A stretch of DNA of 64,000 nt from Casuarius casuarius (lineage: Eukaryota; Chordata; Aves; Casuariiformes; Casuariidae): the NCBI GenBank assembly GCA_003342895.1, contig PTFA01000085.1, positions 1,444,480-1,508,479 of the forward strand, given 5' to 3'. A model generated the notes under the pieces. The model worked only from the letters and a program-made list of their open reading frames with translations. It was not told the origin of the DNA and ran no database searches. A program made the position numbers and the translations under genes. Positions 1 to 13,815 of this stretch are shown in pieces. Position 1 is the stretch's first letter. Every line of letters starts with the position of its first letter.

Positions 1-2730
1 AGGAGCAGAAGCAAGGCCTGTAACGAGAGCGCAGGGGGCAGAGAGAGGTTCTGGAAGCAGGACAAGGCTGGAGGGATGCCCTGAACGCAGAAGTGGCCAG
101 AAACGAAAGCAGACAGGCTGGAGAAACAAGGCAGAAGCNTCTAGTGAGAAGAGAACAACTACTGATGTGCCAGAATTCCTGAATATCAACCCTTCTGTTA
201 TCAAAAAGTTCAACTCACTATGTCTCATCCTTCTGCTATCACCGGTCCCAGATAGCAACAGACTACTCCAGTTCCTCCATTAACTCAGGTGACACTAACT
301 GCTACGTTACGGGGGGGGGAGACGACAGGAGGGGCCACTTTGGCACACGGCACGATAAACAATAAGTTTGTCAACATTTGATAGTACAAGAAAGATTTAG
401 ATCTCAATAAATGACAAAGGATATGACATAGTTTGGCTGAAGTTTGTCAGAGNTGTGAGCTTGGAAGGGCTGCATTTGTAGGAAGCAAAGCTCTGAAGCA
501 GTCACAGGGGTGACCCTAAATGACTACCGATAAAATCTTTAAAACTGGCAATCTGTTTTAGACACACGAGCATAATAAGCCCTCTCCATTCCTCCCCTAA
601 TTCTTCAGACAGCATTTAAATCATCTTTCTATTTTTTCTCCTCACTTCAAGCTGACTTCTTCTCTTTATTTTTTTTAATCTTTCATAGCAATTAGTTTCC
701 CTAACAATTTCTTATTGCTGGCATGAAACATCTTTACATTTCCCCCTGGAGGGCCATCCCTCCTGCCTCCGTAACTGATTTCTTGAAATCCAGGGGTTCC
801 ATAATTAATCTGAGAGATGCTTTCTGTAAGGGGTGCGTGACATTTAGAGTTACAGTAACAGTGCCTTTGGTTATGTTTTGTTTTTGTTTTAATCTTTAAT
901 ACTGAACTTTACTTCAATCTAAAAAGAAGTATGCGAGGTGACTGTGAATGTGCTTTATTTTCCTCTAACTTAAAGAGACTTGTTGACACTCTAAACAGCC
1001 TGCATGTGTTTCCTAAAAAATTACCTTAGCTGACTGTGCAAAAGTACGACACTAACAGGTACAGGGCATGGAGCAGCACATTCCAGTTCCTACCCCCTCC
1101 ACACCACCCTGGCTCCAGGCACCTCTAAACCCCGCGTGCCAGAAAGCTGGGATCTGAGGAAAGGGGTCTAGGAGCGCTGCCACTCTAAATCATTTGCATG
1201 CAAGGAGAGGTGAATTTTTTTTCACTTAAACATGCTGAATTTGCCTTGCAACCCAAAATGCCACCACACAAGTGTGGCATGTTTCATTAACCTAGAGAAG
1301 AGAACATCAAACTNGCTTAGACGAATTTGATTGATAGAAAGGGCAATTTTTGCTTTTCTTTTCCCTATTAAACAATATGCTAATCCATTTCCTTCTCTTT
1401 TTCCTGAACTAAAGAGATTCAACTGAATTATGTTTTATCTTAAAGCTTATTTTTGCCTAGGAAAAGTAAAGAAACATATTTTACATCCTACCTTTGAAAG
1501 GATACATCCCAGACTCTCCATCTTTGCTGTTTACCTCTCATTTCAAAATGCACACTTCCTTCTCATGGTCAACAAAGCAAAAAACAGCCTCTTGTACCCC
1601 TAATAAGATGGGAGATTTTCATCCCCTGCAGACCACTTACTCAGGGAACTAGGAAAATTAATAACCTTGCATACATGTTTTTTCTGCTAAAAAGTCCTAA
1701 AGTCTGTAGGTTCTATCAGTTTGTATTAAATATAAATTCTAACAAAAATATTGAACTTTCACTTTAACATCTTTAATTTACCTAAATATCTTTATAATGA
1801 AGGAGCCCCCCTCCCCCTCCAAATCTTTCCCTAAACCAAAACGCAGTAGTGAAGCATGACGGTAACACCTGATCTGAGGGGGTACCCAAAGACTGAAGGA
1901 TTTTTTTCTTTTCTTGCTTTCTGTTTTCCTGTCCTAAGAAAGGCCCAACCATTTCTCTAGCTTCAAAAGGTGGTGAAACTCAAGAAGTTAACTCAGGAAG
2001 CGTATCTGCTGTGCGCCTAACCATTACAGTATAGAAGTCTGGACGCAGCAGACCAAGGAGGCTGCTGCCATACCCGTGAGCTACCGGCATATCCCAGCAA
2101 GAGAGTCCAGCAGGAAAGCGCAGCAGCACCGGACGCGCTGGAGCTTGGGCAGAGGCTGCCGGACCTGCGTCTACACCAGGAAAAATGGTTTACTCTTTGC
2201 TCACGTGGGCCAAGCTCTTGTAAAAGCCAATAAAAAAGGTCACAGTTTCTGTGAATGAAAACTACATATGGCTTTCCCTCCATTGAATTCAACTGCATTT
2301 TACCTCATTAATTAAATCAAAGTATGAAGACACCTCTTTACCTAATGAAAACAAGCCCAATGCTCACAGTTATCACAGTCCCTATGCTAGCGTATGCTCT
2401 TCGAGGAGATCTTCACCTAAATACTCTCAGTGAAATAAGCCAAAAAATTAAATGACCTTTAAAACCAAAACACAGACTGGTGCTGAATTATTTCTCCATA
2501 AACGAGTATAGATTTTTAAAATTCATTCTACAAGCACTTGCTCAGTTTAAAAAAACGCATGTCCCTTTTATGACATGCACACAGGTCCCAATGCTGCAAA
2601 ATACTTAGGCATGTTTTGGGCATTTTGCTGAATTTAAGAGGACCAAGGTACGTGCTATGCTGAAGCACTTCATCTAATCCCTTGCCAAATGATGGCTGCG
2701 TAAGAGATCTGATTTCGACTCACACATTCA
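1..2730. other. Non-coding sequence, no gene seen
   Basis: The first 150 bases are purine- and G-rich and show loose internal similarity, but not a clean tandem repeat. The rest is AT-leaning sequence with short homopolymers, including a run of nine G at 311-319. Open frames here are short and have no splice-site support or recognisable motif. It fits intron or intergenic DNA. Confidence 0.65.
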
Positions 2731-2760
2731 GTATCTCACCATTATGAGATGGTGAGATAC
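2731..2760. repeat. Perfect inverted repeat, 12-bp stem and 6-base loop
   Basis: GTATCTCACCAT at 2731-2742 is exactly reverse-complementary to ATGGTGAGATAC at 2749-2760. The loop is TATGAG. Transcribed from either strand it would form a stable short hairpin. The arms are too short for a typical animal microRNA precursor, which usually has a longer, imperfect stem, and no flanking target-site duplication is obvious. The structure is seen directly; no function is known. Confidence 0.9.
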
Positions 2761-5700
2761 AAAAACAGAAAAAAAACCCAACATGAATATGACTTTCCGT
2801 ACACACCTGCTTTAATATAGCAAAAAAGGGATGGCCTGGTGTTCATCCTCGCATGTGTAAGCAGGCTAACTCGATATTCTGATAAAAATGTTAATAAAGA
2901 AAAACTGACACGTCCAAAATCCACTGGTGATATTATTTCAATCTTTATTCTTCCTCACATGTCCTCTCAAAATTTAAACTTTGGATATTTGACAAAGGAT
3001 ATCATGGAAATTATTTCCCTAGCTTATGATCTGTAATTTATGCAAGCTATCATAATGTGAATAACGAAATGATGCTTTGCGTAGTTCTATTCCTATGGGT
3101 TATAAACGGAAGAACATTGGCACTGTCCTGTCATTGCAAATGGCCCTGCATTTCTGACGTCTCACTTCAGCTGATGCTAATGAGACAGAGAATAGTCGGG
3201 CAAAAGCCGCTGCTGGCACCGCACGCGAGAGCGAAGCCGCGCAGCACCCCGAAGGGGGTAGGGAAGCAGGCAGATCTCTAAGGCATAAAGTCACAGAGTT
3301 TCAAAGGATTTCTACAAGCCGTAAGTAGCAGTGGGTGAAGAGACAAAATAAAAAAGACTATCTAAATGGTCTCATAATATCTGAGCAGGACCCAAACCTT
3401 AATTCAGATTCCTCCCTCCTTAATTTGTATAGGCCTGCCCTGTGCACTACAGCTCAGTTGATTAGGAAAAGATAAAACAAACCAAAAAAAGCTAGTCTCA
3501 CTCCATTTGAAACCATTAAAGAGGTGTGACANTTTCTTTGGTAATAAAAGTTAGGATATTACAATGGTTTTGGCTCGGAATCCAGNGGACTTTCCCCACA
3601 GGAAACTGCAAACCCTGGGAGGCCCAGCCATCCCCGCCAGTAAGTACTGCAAGGAATCAAACCGATCANCTGGATTCCCAGCAGCCTTCCCAAACATTTC
3701 CCTGCAACTCACAGGCAAATATACCTATCTGCCACAAGCTTGTTAGACAGATGACAAATGAACAGAAAAACCTCAGTGTACGTACAGCTGGTTGGAGCTG
3801 GAGATCTCTGACTTCGCATTTCAAAGCCTTGGGAGTTCTTCTGCCACCGCTTCCTCCCTCGCACGTTTTGGCAAGGCTGCTGAGTTGGCAAATGAAAACC
3901 ACTTATTTGTGAGCAGTTCCCCTTCATCCTGCTGGTCACGGCACGTCAGCAAACTCAGTAAGGATCAAATAATTACTTCCAAAAATTACAGGTAGCTTTC
4001 TCTGAAAAGCCAGATCTTACCAGTTAGACTGAAAAACCTCAGAGGCGAAGGAAGGACTGAGACAAAAGCTTGGGNGACATAAGAGAGGTGAGTGGACTGC
4101 CCGTGGGACCCCTCGCTGTTTCCATGAACCACCTCTCCGGCTCTGCAAACGCAGCCGCCCTGCCGGAGAGCTCCAGCCCCAGCCCGGCAGTTTCCCTGGC
4201 TGTGACCCATTTTTAAAACCTGCAAAAGACTTTGTGAGTGAGTTTATGTGTTGTTCTGCCCCAGAGGGAAACTGTGTGTGTTGTGCGGGTAAACTGAGCA
4301 CAGCTCTAAACGTAGCAGTTATCCTAACCCACCCTTGGCTAGACCAGAGAAGGAACTGAAAAAAGCAAAGGCCAATTTAACAAAACGCCAGTCATAACTA
4401 CTATACGTGCTTTACCAGAAACAGATTGTCCGTAAAGAAGGCGGCTTGTTCATTACAAACAAATATGGTGCTCATTAAGATTGAAGGAAATCATCTTTAC
4501 TTTCAGAGAGATACATTCCATGAACCACAGTAAAGCTATTATATATTTTCTATAAGCATACGCATTAAATGTAACTCAGAGGAATTCACATTTCTGAGAT
4601 GTATTGAAAAATAATGTATTGTTTTAAACATTTAGTGCCTCTCTCTTTCTTACTTGCAGGCTAAAGGACTCCAGGGAAAACTGTAATTAGGGCTCCATTT
4701 TAAGTTAAAAATGCTTAGACGATAGAGTAAAGCAAGGTAGTTAACATTCCTTTTTATTAGATTTGGTTCTTGGTTATTAAAAATGTTGCTTTGTATTCCA
4801 AAAAACTAAAGTCCTGCTGTATTGGTGCTTCTTCAGAAAAAGTATATACACATGTATTCTAAGGATGTTACCTATACATGACAAAAACATATTTTTGCAG
4901 CCTGAAAAATTAATTTCAAGAAGTTCAGTGAGTGGCTTGCATTGAAGACTGTTCAAAATCAAAAAAGTAATCTTTGCTTCTTCGTACATCCTCTCACTCT
5001 GAACTGTCTCTGCCTTCCAAATTCCCCTCGTGTGCAAACCCTGCACTGCGCTTAAGCCTTCTGCCTCTCCAGGCACAGCGGCGTGAACAAAGTTCTCCTC
5101 ACATCCGACGAAACGCCCATTAACGAATCGGAATCAGACTGTGCATCTTCCTTCAGACTTTCCTCCTGCCCTGTGATGAAGCCATCGATGTGGAAGGTGA
5201 CTTCCCAAGTTCTGGCCATGAAATATAGAGGACCCCAGGACTCCAAGGATGCATTTCAAGGATGCAATCTTCTCCTAGCGCTAACGCTGCCCTTGAAACC
5301 ATAGTAACTCATCACCCAGTGTGATGTCAAAGCATTTCAGCTTCAAAGACTAATGTATTCCTCAGAATGCCATTAAAAAAAAGACAGTTTATGGTAACAT
5401 TTGGTAGTAAACCTGCTTCTTATAACAAAATGCTGTGGATCTATCACTTCTTACAGAAAGTATTAACTCATTAAAAACAAAAAAAAAATCCCCCAAAAAC
5501 CTTAATGTGAAGATGCCAAACCATACTGTTTCTTTAAGGGAAAACCCTGCATGAAAATTCTTGGTGAAATCAGGAACTTTATTGGTATACTAATTTAACT
5601 ATGCCATAAATGGGATAAATCAACAAGTCATCTCATGAAGGCCNAAGGATTTGGAAAATGGAATTTCACCCTGCAAAGGAATTCAGATGATACTGTACCA

Positions 5701-8700
5701 ACTACGCTCAGAAAAACACTGGAAAAGAAATGTCTTTCAAGGTAAATAAATTAATTGTGTTGGTAGTAGCTGGGCAAGCTCCAGAAAAAGTGAGCGAAGG
5801 GTCAGAACGAAGTGTAGATTTTCTTTTCCCTCAGCTATCCCTGGCTGGTCTCTCCCACTCAGCTGTCAAGCAGTTTGCAAAGAAAGAAACCAGGAAGAGC
5901 ACCTAATTTTGTTCTCAGGCTTCTGCTTTCCTCAGAGATTCTAGACCACAGTAACTGTTGACTGAGCCTTCATTTACCTAGGGAAATCCCTAATCTGATT
6001 GACTGAGCCCATAAAACCAGGCTCTAGGTGGTGATAACTCAGAACAGCTTCCTTTTTCTTTGCAGAAACTGCTGCAATTATTTGTTGCAGCTGGAGACTC
6101 TCCTTTCTCCAAGTTTCGTATTTCTGGCAGTGCAGATGTTAGATAATAATGCCAATAAGTCTCCATCTGTAGGACAATTAAGTGCTTCCTATCTTTGTCC
6201 GCTGGGAGAGCTGGTGNACTTCACCACAACCCTTCCCTACATCCCTCAGCTTGTATGTCTTTCTGTTCTGAAATTGGTAAAATTAATCCTTCTTAGCTCT
6301 TCAGTCAGATGCAAGTGCAGATCCACCCCTCCATTCCCTCCCCTCCTATACAACTCCATGTGTGCATTTGGTTGGGTCTTTTCTTAAGTCCAACAACAAG
6401 AAAAGTAATGAATACCACCTTCTGATTTAGATTATGCTGTTACCTCTTCTAATAATAGTCAACTGGAAGACAAGAAGCTCTTAAAACAATTAACCAGCAG
6501 TTTCCACAACACAAGGACTGGACATCTGGCTTCACACAAAATACAATGACATTTTATAGAGGTGTGTTCTCGTCCAGCTCCCAGGTACTGTCCTTTTCTT
6601 ATCAGTTTCATTCCATTTAGAGACCGTAAGCACAGGAAGAGACCCAAATCCGTGTTCAGGCATCTATGGCCAGAGCTGCCTCAAGGCATAGTCAGGTCAG
6701 ACACCTGCCCAACACAGCTGCCAGCCACTGGTCCAGCCACCACAGCTTCTCTGCTGCTTGGGTGTAAGTGAAGCTGTCGGAGTATGGTGAGCAAAAAGTC
6801 CTTACCCACACGCTCCCACAAACAGCACAAGAATGCTTTCCCCACGGAGCCTTCGTCTTGCTTTCCATCCAGGCTCCATTTAGTCTTTCCCTGCTGACCC
6901 AAGGCAGTGCCTTTTCTCTGCTGTTTTGCAGCTGCCCAAGAGACACAGGAAAGTGAAAACAGGTTTCTAGGAGGAGACTGCTGCTNGTGGGGTGAAGATA
7001 TAGGTTCTAGGAGGGGAGCAAGGAAGGAGGAGTGGGTGCCAGAAAAGAAAGAAAGGAAGGAGATGAAAGAGTGACTGTCAGGCACTTCCACACCCTTTTC
7101 AAGTATTCTGTAGCCTCGAAGTTCCTCCCAGAACTGCTCTGACCCTGCAGCCTTCTCCCACTCCCTGGCATGCATCTCACTCTCATTGCAAAACTGACTT
7201 TTGCCTACATGACTCAGAGCCGCAGGCTCCGCCAGCCTAGGCTCCACGTCCTCGCCGGAGCACATGTTGCACCTAGCAACAATGTTCCTCTCGCTCACGA
7301 CTACATAGCGAAGGTAGGATGATGTGGGTACCTGTTTGCCACCTCTCTATGATCTGTTGTCTCCAATTGCTTCAGCTCTTTCTTTTTACAACCCAGCAGA
7401 AGGTTTTTCAATATATTTAGCACTCTAGCAGATGCAGAGGCCCTTAATTTTTTCCCCATTAAAGATAACTCCTTCATCGCAAACCACTCAGAACATGACC
7501 AGATCGTGTCTGTTCTGAAGGTCAACTGAAAAGCATGAGTTGTTCTTTTTCTCATGATTCGCTCCTCTTCTTTTGTATATATTCTGATGAAAATGATTCC
7601 TGAATTTCTTCTGCACACCGGAAAAAAACCCTCTCCTTTTCCCTAAATATTTTTCTTCTTAAAAAAAAAAAATTCTTCCTACTTAAAACAAGATGGGACA
7701 TAAAAGTACAAAATACGTTTTATTCCTGGTAGGCTGGGAAAAGATGTCTTTTATTACAGATACATATCATCATCACTCATATATGAAACAATCTTGCCCT
7801 CTTGGTGATAGATGTATTTGCCTAATTTCAGTTAATTATTCTCACCAAGGCTTCATTATCTTTTACTTGACTACTCATCTCTTGAGCCATGCTGAGGGTT
7901 TCTTGAATTTGGAGAACAGCTCTGTACTTTGAGTTTCATTTTACTTAATAAGGCAGACAACCGGAAACCTGGATGAAAGCTCAACTGATATGTTTCTGTT
8001 CTCATTGCCGAGTATTTCTGAGAAAACCTTTCCACCATTTGTAAATCAGAGGAAAGTCAGTGACTTGTCTCACTAACATTTCTCCTATTTTCCTTTTGAA
8101 ATCCTATCCCCTAGACATGAGCTGTATGCTCCTCCACTAATTTTAATAATCAGGCAAATGTTTGAGGAATATTTGAACTTAAGTTTCAGGTCAGTGCAAG
8201 AGAGAAAAAAGAACATTTGAAACATTCTGCCAGAAGAAAGAACTTTTCATAANGGAAAAATGAGAAATTTTAAAATTGCATATAGTCCCATGACACCTAC
8301 CACCCAAATTTCAGTGCTGTTTGGGGGCTAAGATACTGATATCTTTAGGCATTATAATAAGCTTAAGAAAACTAAGGAACACACACATTTGAGGACAGCA
8401 CTAAAAAAAGAATTCAACTGGTATAGAATATTAAAATCAGATACAGAGATACCTTTGGCTCCAGGAGGTTTGGAGTTCATTTCCTTGGAATATATCGACT
8501 GAAAATATCAAAATGATACCGTAGGAGCAAAATTTTTAGTATTTAAAATCATTGACAAAAATATTGAGATTTTCAAGTACCAACAATAAACTGAAACATC
8601 TTTTAAATACCCATGCACCTGAGAAATCATGCACAAGAACCCAGACTTTGGCACTCCCATGGAGAACAGTCTCAGCACAGGTGTAAGTGTGAACATCGCC

Positions 8701-10464
8701 TTCTATCTCAATTCATCAGGGTCTGGTTTCCGATAGTCAAATGGAAAGATTTTTACTTGTGAACCCACAACTTCCCAGTAGAGTTGGGAACTGACATATA
8801 TTGGGTATTTCTGTATGTCACAAAGAAAGCAGANGCTCTGTAGACTCTAACATATTTGGGTAATGAGAATTCCTTTTACCTGTGATGTTACAAAAGCACC
8901 TGATCTAAAACCAGATCCTTTAATGAAGAATGTTTTGGTTTTTTTTTCTATGAGCTGAAAATGCTGAAATTAATAAAATTGTGATATTATGAAAGGAAAA
9001 AACTATTATGATAATTTAGCCTAATCTGCAAGAAATCTGTAAGATTTATTGTTCATGTTCGAATTAGTGATATTTAGGAAGAGAACTAACGAGTACCGCC
9101 TGTGTTGAATTATACCAGAGACCCAGTATTTTCCCATCTCAAATGGGAAAATAGTCCTGGTCAGCATGCCTCAGCAATACTTCTTACACCTCGAGTCTCA
9201 GGAAATTGTACCTGTTTTTTAAACATTTGAAATACTCCTTCTTACATCAAAAAAAAAAAAATCCTTTTCCTTTGTTTATCTCACCTGCTTGTATTTTTTA
9301 TCATATTCAGTATGGCTGTGCCAGGGCCCAGCCAAGAGGGTTCTCACCGCGTGAACGAACATGAGAAGACTGCTGAAGAACAGACAGTCCAGATAGAGGC
9401 CAAGCAATAACGCTGCAGCTTTTTAAAGGGATCTGAGATTCAGATAGCTAATGAGAATATCTTCTGTTAACACCGAATGACACAAATGTGGAAGGGATAT
9501 AAATCCACATGTTCATGACATAAGCCAGTCTTCAGCTGAGAAGGAAAAAATACCACATATGGCCAAATTATTCCCTAATTGGCCATTGCAGGTTTTCTCA
9601 CATTTTCCTTCCCAGGAGATGATACAGGGCACTGTTAGATAAAAGAGACACTAAATAGGGCAGAAATCTGATTCAGTTATGTAATTTTCATCTGCATGAA
9701 GAGAGCCTAACTTCATATAATTTGGGGGCTATCCACCTTTAATACAGCAAGTGTTTTAAATGTATGAATAAAACAAATCCAGTTTGAAGCAGTGGGCATT
9801 ACCGCTTGTATTTCATGCTGAATCGCCATAACCTCTCTTGTAAAGAAAGGAGGAGTATTTTTTGTTCCAATGTACCTTTAGTTCATCTCATCCCTTTTTT
9901 CCAGCCCTTGTATTGCCGTAGGAGCGCAGACCGACGAAGTCACGCTGGCCTGCCCTTTAACGGGACTTCAACTTCTACACTCCTCTGCATTCAGCCAAGC
10001 TAAAGAGATGAATAGCCACTGTAATTTCTGTCATCTTTAACTTTGAAAGCCAGAGTTTATCTTGGTTCCACTTCATATTTTTCCTCATCATCCCTTGCTC
10101 TCTCTTCCTATTTTTCATCTCTTNTTGGTTTCTATTTTTGCCAATTACTTTTACCTTACATCTCCAATACTTTCTTTTTTAACATCTCCTGCTCACACAC
10201 TAATTTTCACCTTACTTACAATCTCTTCCTTGATATAATCAAGTGCTTTTTTTTCTACCAGTATCTGGACAGTCCCTTTTTCCAGCTTGTTTATATAAAA
10301 GGACCTTGTGAAAATTACCCTTCCTGCACTGCTATCCACAGTCTGCACTAGAAGGCGATGTTAAACACAGCTGTTGCTAGGACAGTCTCAGCTTGAGCTA
10401 TTTATCAAGGCAATAGTTGTTGACCACCTTGTGAAAGGTAGCTGGGGAGGACGGCTACCTTCTC
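2761..10464. other. Non-coding sequence, no gene seen
   Basis: This is AT-leaning sequence with A-runs near 7660 and 9248. The longest open frame, - strand 6681-7298, crosses an N in a codon that could be a stop and resembles no family I know. A small exon-like interval at 3602-3639 is listed separately. A short stretch near 8035-8085 faintly resembles the antisense of a MIR core, but too weakly to call. Confidence 0.6.
3602..3639 (+). other. Possible 38-bp micro-exon (weak)
   Basis: The interval is preceded by an acceptor-like TTTCCCCACAG and followed by GTAAGT, a consensus donor core. All three frames are open across its 38 bases, which means little at this length. An N at 3586 lies in the upstream pyrimidine-rich stretch. 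No neighbouring exon is evident. I see the splice motifs; that it is an exon is only a guess. Confidence 0.15.

Positions 10465-10496
<32 letters not shown>
10465..10496. repeat. TCTG microsatellite
   Basis: Seven perfect TCTG units run from 10465 to 10492 and then degrade into TCTC. This is an ordinary tetranucleotide repeat and probably varies in length between individuals. Confidence 0.95.
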
Positions 10497-10498
<2 letters not shown>

Positions 10499-13400
10499 AG
10501 TGTTGATCAAACACCTCTCTTCCACTTCTCACAATGGATTCTTTCCCCCTAAATACATGCAGACAGTATTTAGCCCCTGGTTAATTGCTCCCATCTACTT
10601 CCTATGTTCTTGGATAAATTATGTAGCAAGAAGGAGACATTTGTGTCTGGCACTACTGTGTTGACACCATCCACTAATAAAAGTGAAAACCAGGTCACCA
10701 CTGAGATTCATTAAATATACGGTAGTACATAAGGCACCTGCTCAGGGAAAAAAAAAAAGTGACAGGAAGGTAGCCTTTGAACAGCAATAAATCTTGACCT
10801 CCAAGTTAGCTTTACAAGCACTGTGATTCTCCAGCCTCAAATCTGTGCTCAGCAATGCCTGCAGTACAGCTCTGTGCAGAAAACCAGCTCCGAATCTCAA
10901 GACTGAGTAGATTTAGTATCACTATTACCAGGCAATTTGCTTCAGAAGATGACAAGGAAAGAATATTAAATCTTCATCATTCAAATTATCAAACAAGTGA
11001 AACTTTGAGTGTATATCACTGATGAGACAGAGAAATGCTAAGGATTACAAGGGACGAGATTTGTCTGATGCAAAGAAAAATGTTGTAAATAAAGACACTC
11101 TACATTATGCATTGTACTACCCCATAATAACCAAGAATATTATCAGTGCTATCTACAAGATTCAAAAACCATTATAGTAATACAAAAATGCTTGCAGTGA
11201 GTTACAGTCAAAGCTTTTAAATGTGAAAAAAAGTAAAATATAATTAATTCCATATGGTTATATATTTTCCCCTTTAGTTTAGAGCTTAAAATCGTATAGG
11301 AGCAATATTCTCACAGCGTTGCTTTCATACCTACTAGCACTGCGGTCCTGACCAACTTACAGTTACTGCAGCAAGTTCATCATCTACCTGTCCATACTTG
11401 TGCGATGCTCTCAGAGGATCTTCGTGAACCTGACAACACTAAAAACTCCAGCACAGAGACACAGGGACTTCTCTGTGATTGCATCGGAAGTCTGTGGCAC
11501 AGTTGGGAACAGCATCCAAATCTGCCACCTTCAACCAGTATGCCGTAACCACAGAACCATACTTCTCATAAACATGTAGAATTAGACGGCGCTTGGGGAA
11601 GGGCCACTGTACCCCGTCAATTCAAAAAAATATTTTTTTTAAGTTGTGAAAATCTCCAGAGACATATTCACCAAATCTTAAGGCAGGGTTGTATACNGGC
11701 ACATGTATGTGTGTATTGGTAAACATTCTGGCACAATACATCATCCCACAGTTGATAAGAAAAGTAATTCCTATTGAAGTGGGACACTGCATAAAAACAA
11801 TTGGAAAAACATAGACCACAAAAATTACATTAAAAAGAAATGTCCTTCACCTTCAGCCTTAGAAAGCAAGTCATTATAAACAAGTTTTCATTTAATAGTA
11901 AACATGAATATGTGTTCACACATATAAAGCCCCCCAAAATATATACTATGTACATGGTTGTGGTTTTTTTAATATCAAGATGATGCAAATTAACCCCATA
12001 GTACACAAAATATATGTAATACAGAGCATTCATGACATCAATGCTCAAGGAAAAGAGTTTTCATATCGATTTTAAATTCAACTTAGTAACTACTTTTTTA
12101 ATCACTGAGCTTCATAAATTAAAATGAATTTAAACAATAAAAGTGACAAGTCATAAGAAACATGAACCAATTCAGTTCAGTTACAGTGAATGAAATTTAT
12201 GTTTCATGGAGCAGCTAATGTGAATGCAGCAACAAGAGCCCCCAAAGTACTTACTGACTGCTAAGTAACACCGACAAAGCAAGTAACAAGTGCTCGGTGT
12301 CTGAAGGGCAGATGCCTACACAGCTGTGTTAACAGNTTCCTCTGCACAGCTTTCATCCCACTTTTTTCTGCATGAAACACAAGGTTTCCATCCTAAAAAG
12401 CCAACAATTCTAGAAGGACACAGGAATTCACAGCGCACAGTCTTTCATTCTCACGCTAAATACCCCCAAGGACACCTATCCCAACACAGAAGGGCTCTGG
12501 AGCCACAGTTTGACGTACGCCTATGTCGAAGAAGGCTGAAACTTTCTGGGGAGTCTGGTGAAGCTGCTCTGCACTGCAGGGGCAGGAATGAATTATCACC
12601 CCCCAAAACAGAGTAATATAGTATGTTTATACAGAAAAATCACAAGGTCTTTGTGATAATGCTTTGTGTTTATCAGGCTCTCAGTTTCAGAGTAAATTAA
12701 GGTCAATCCAATAGTAATACTGATGGTAAAATGGAGGATCTTGGATAAAAGGGAATAAACTTACAAGAATATGTTCTCATTTGTGTAGAGGAAAGATGAG
12801 CATAACTTTGAGCCTTTTCAGTGAAAAATATCTGGTTTATCTACTCTAATGATATTTTTAAGATGGTATATATATTATTTCAGAAAATTGAGTAGCGATG
12901 TGTTTGATGATATTTGGTCATCACACAAAGCATCCTATCCATAAGTGTACAATAAATAACTCGTAAAGAAAGAGTCTATGCCATTGATAACAAGATAAAT
13001 ACGAAGAAAGAATGATCATATACACAAACACAATTATTTAAGAACTAGGGGCTCCTTTGAGGAGGATTTCACGTTAGCAATGGAAAATTTTTATTCTGAG
13101 CTAAAATTCAGAACACCAAAGTAGAAAATTACTGCTTTCTATTATTTTCCCAACATCTTTAGCTGAGATTACACACGAAACATAAAAAGTATTTTGCCTA
13201 CTTCCAAAGCAGAATTAGAGCACAGGCTACCGCTGCTTTTTGGGTGTTGTTTTTACACCACAATCAGATCCGTAAGTATAGTGGCAGGGTATGAGGCAGT
13301 AGTTCAGCTCTCTTATGGTATAAGGGACTGGAGCAAAGTACTTCATTTGAGCCTGACTCTAGTAGTCACAGACGATTTCTAATGGCAATGCTGATGTAAA

Positions 13401-13599
13401 AGGAATGGATCTTATAAAGGAAAAAAACCCCTCACATACTTAAAGAGAAAGAGAACAGAAAACTATGCTGTTGGTAAAGCATCTGAGAAAATGAACCGAA
13501 GACAAAAAAAATTCTAGAAGCCGGATACATATTTCTCCAAACGTGTGCAATTTCTTCCAGCAGAATGTTTGTCACATCAGTTCACACCACTTCTTTGCC
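10497..13599. other. Non-coding sequence, no gene seen
   Basis: This is AT-rich sequence with several T- and A-runs. A 45-46-base interval near 12260-12305 on the - strand has an acceptor-like CTGCCCTTCAG and a GTAAGT donor, but it is too short to judge. Nothing else stands out. Confidence 0.6.
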
Positions 13600-13611
13600 A
13601 GACCCGGTTTC

Positions 13612-13625
13612 CCAGCAGAGGGCAA
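13612..13625 (+). promoter_or_regulatory. CTCF-like motif
   Basis: The bases CCAGCAGAGGGCAA match the well-known vertebrate CTCF core of the form CCASYAGRKGGCR. The match is short and occurs once. Its position just outside the gap and minisatellite, in the only long GC-rich patch nearby, makes it more interesting than an isolated hit. Occupancy cannot be judged from sequence. Confidence 0.4.
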
Positions 13626-13675
13626 AGCGCTACTTCCGTAGCTGCTCTCGGAGCCGCGGGAGGGGGCATCCCGGC

Positions 13676-13815
13676 NNNNNNNNNNNNNNNNNNNNNNNNN
13701 NNNNNNNNNNNNNNNNNNNNNNNNNNNNNNNNNNNNNNNNNNNNNNNNNNNNNNNNNNNNNNNNNNNNNNNNNNNNNNNNNNNNNNNNNNNNNNNNNNNN
13801 NNNNNNNNNNNNNNN
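13676..13815. other. Assembly gap (140 N)
   Basis: This is a run of 140 unknown bases. The sequence to its right is minisatellite and the sequence to its left is not, so the left boundary of the array lies inside the gap. The true array is probably longer than shown. Open frames that cross this gap have no value. Confidence 0.95.

Noticed and set aside
1..140. Possible 82-bp tandem duplication (GCAGAAG at 5 and 87)
   Set aside because: The two halves match only loosely in a purine-rich context, and the left edge is cut by the window.
6681..7298. 205-codon - strand open frame
   Set aside because: It crosses an N in a codon of the form NAG, which could be a stop. No family resemblance and no splice support were seen, and overlapping frames are also open.
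8035..8085. Possible antisense MIR fragment near AGAGGAAAGTCAGTGACTTG
   Set aside because: Only about 25 bases resemble the core, with no further support.
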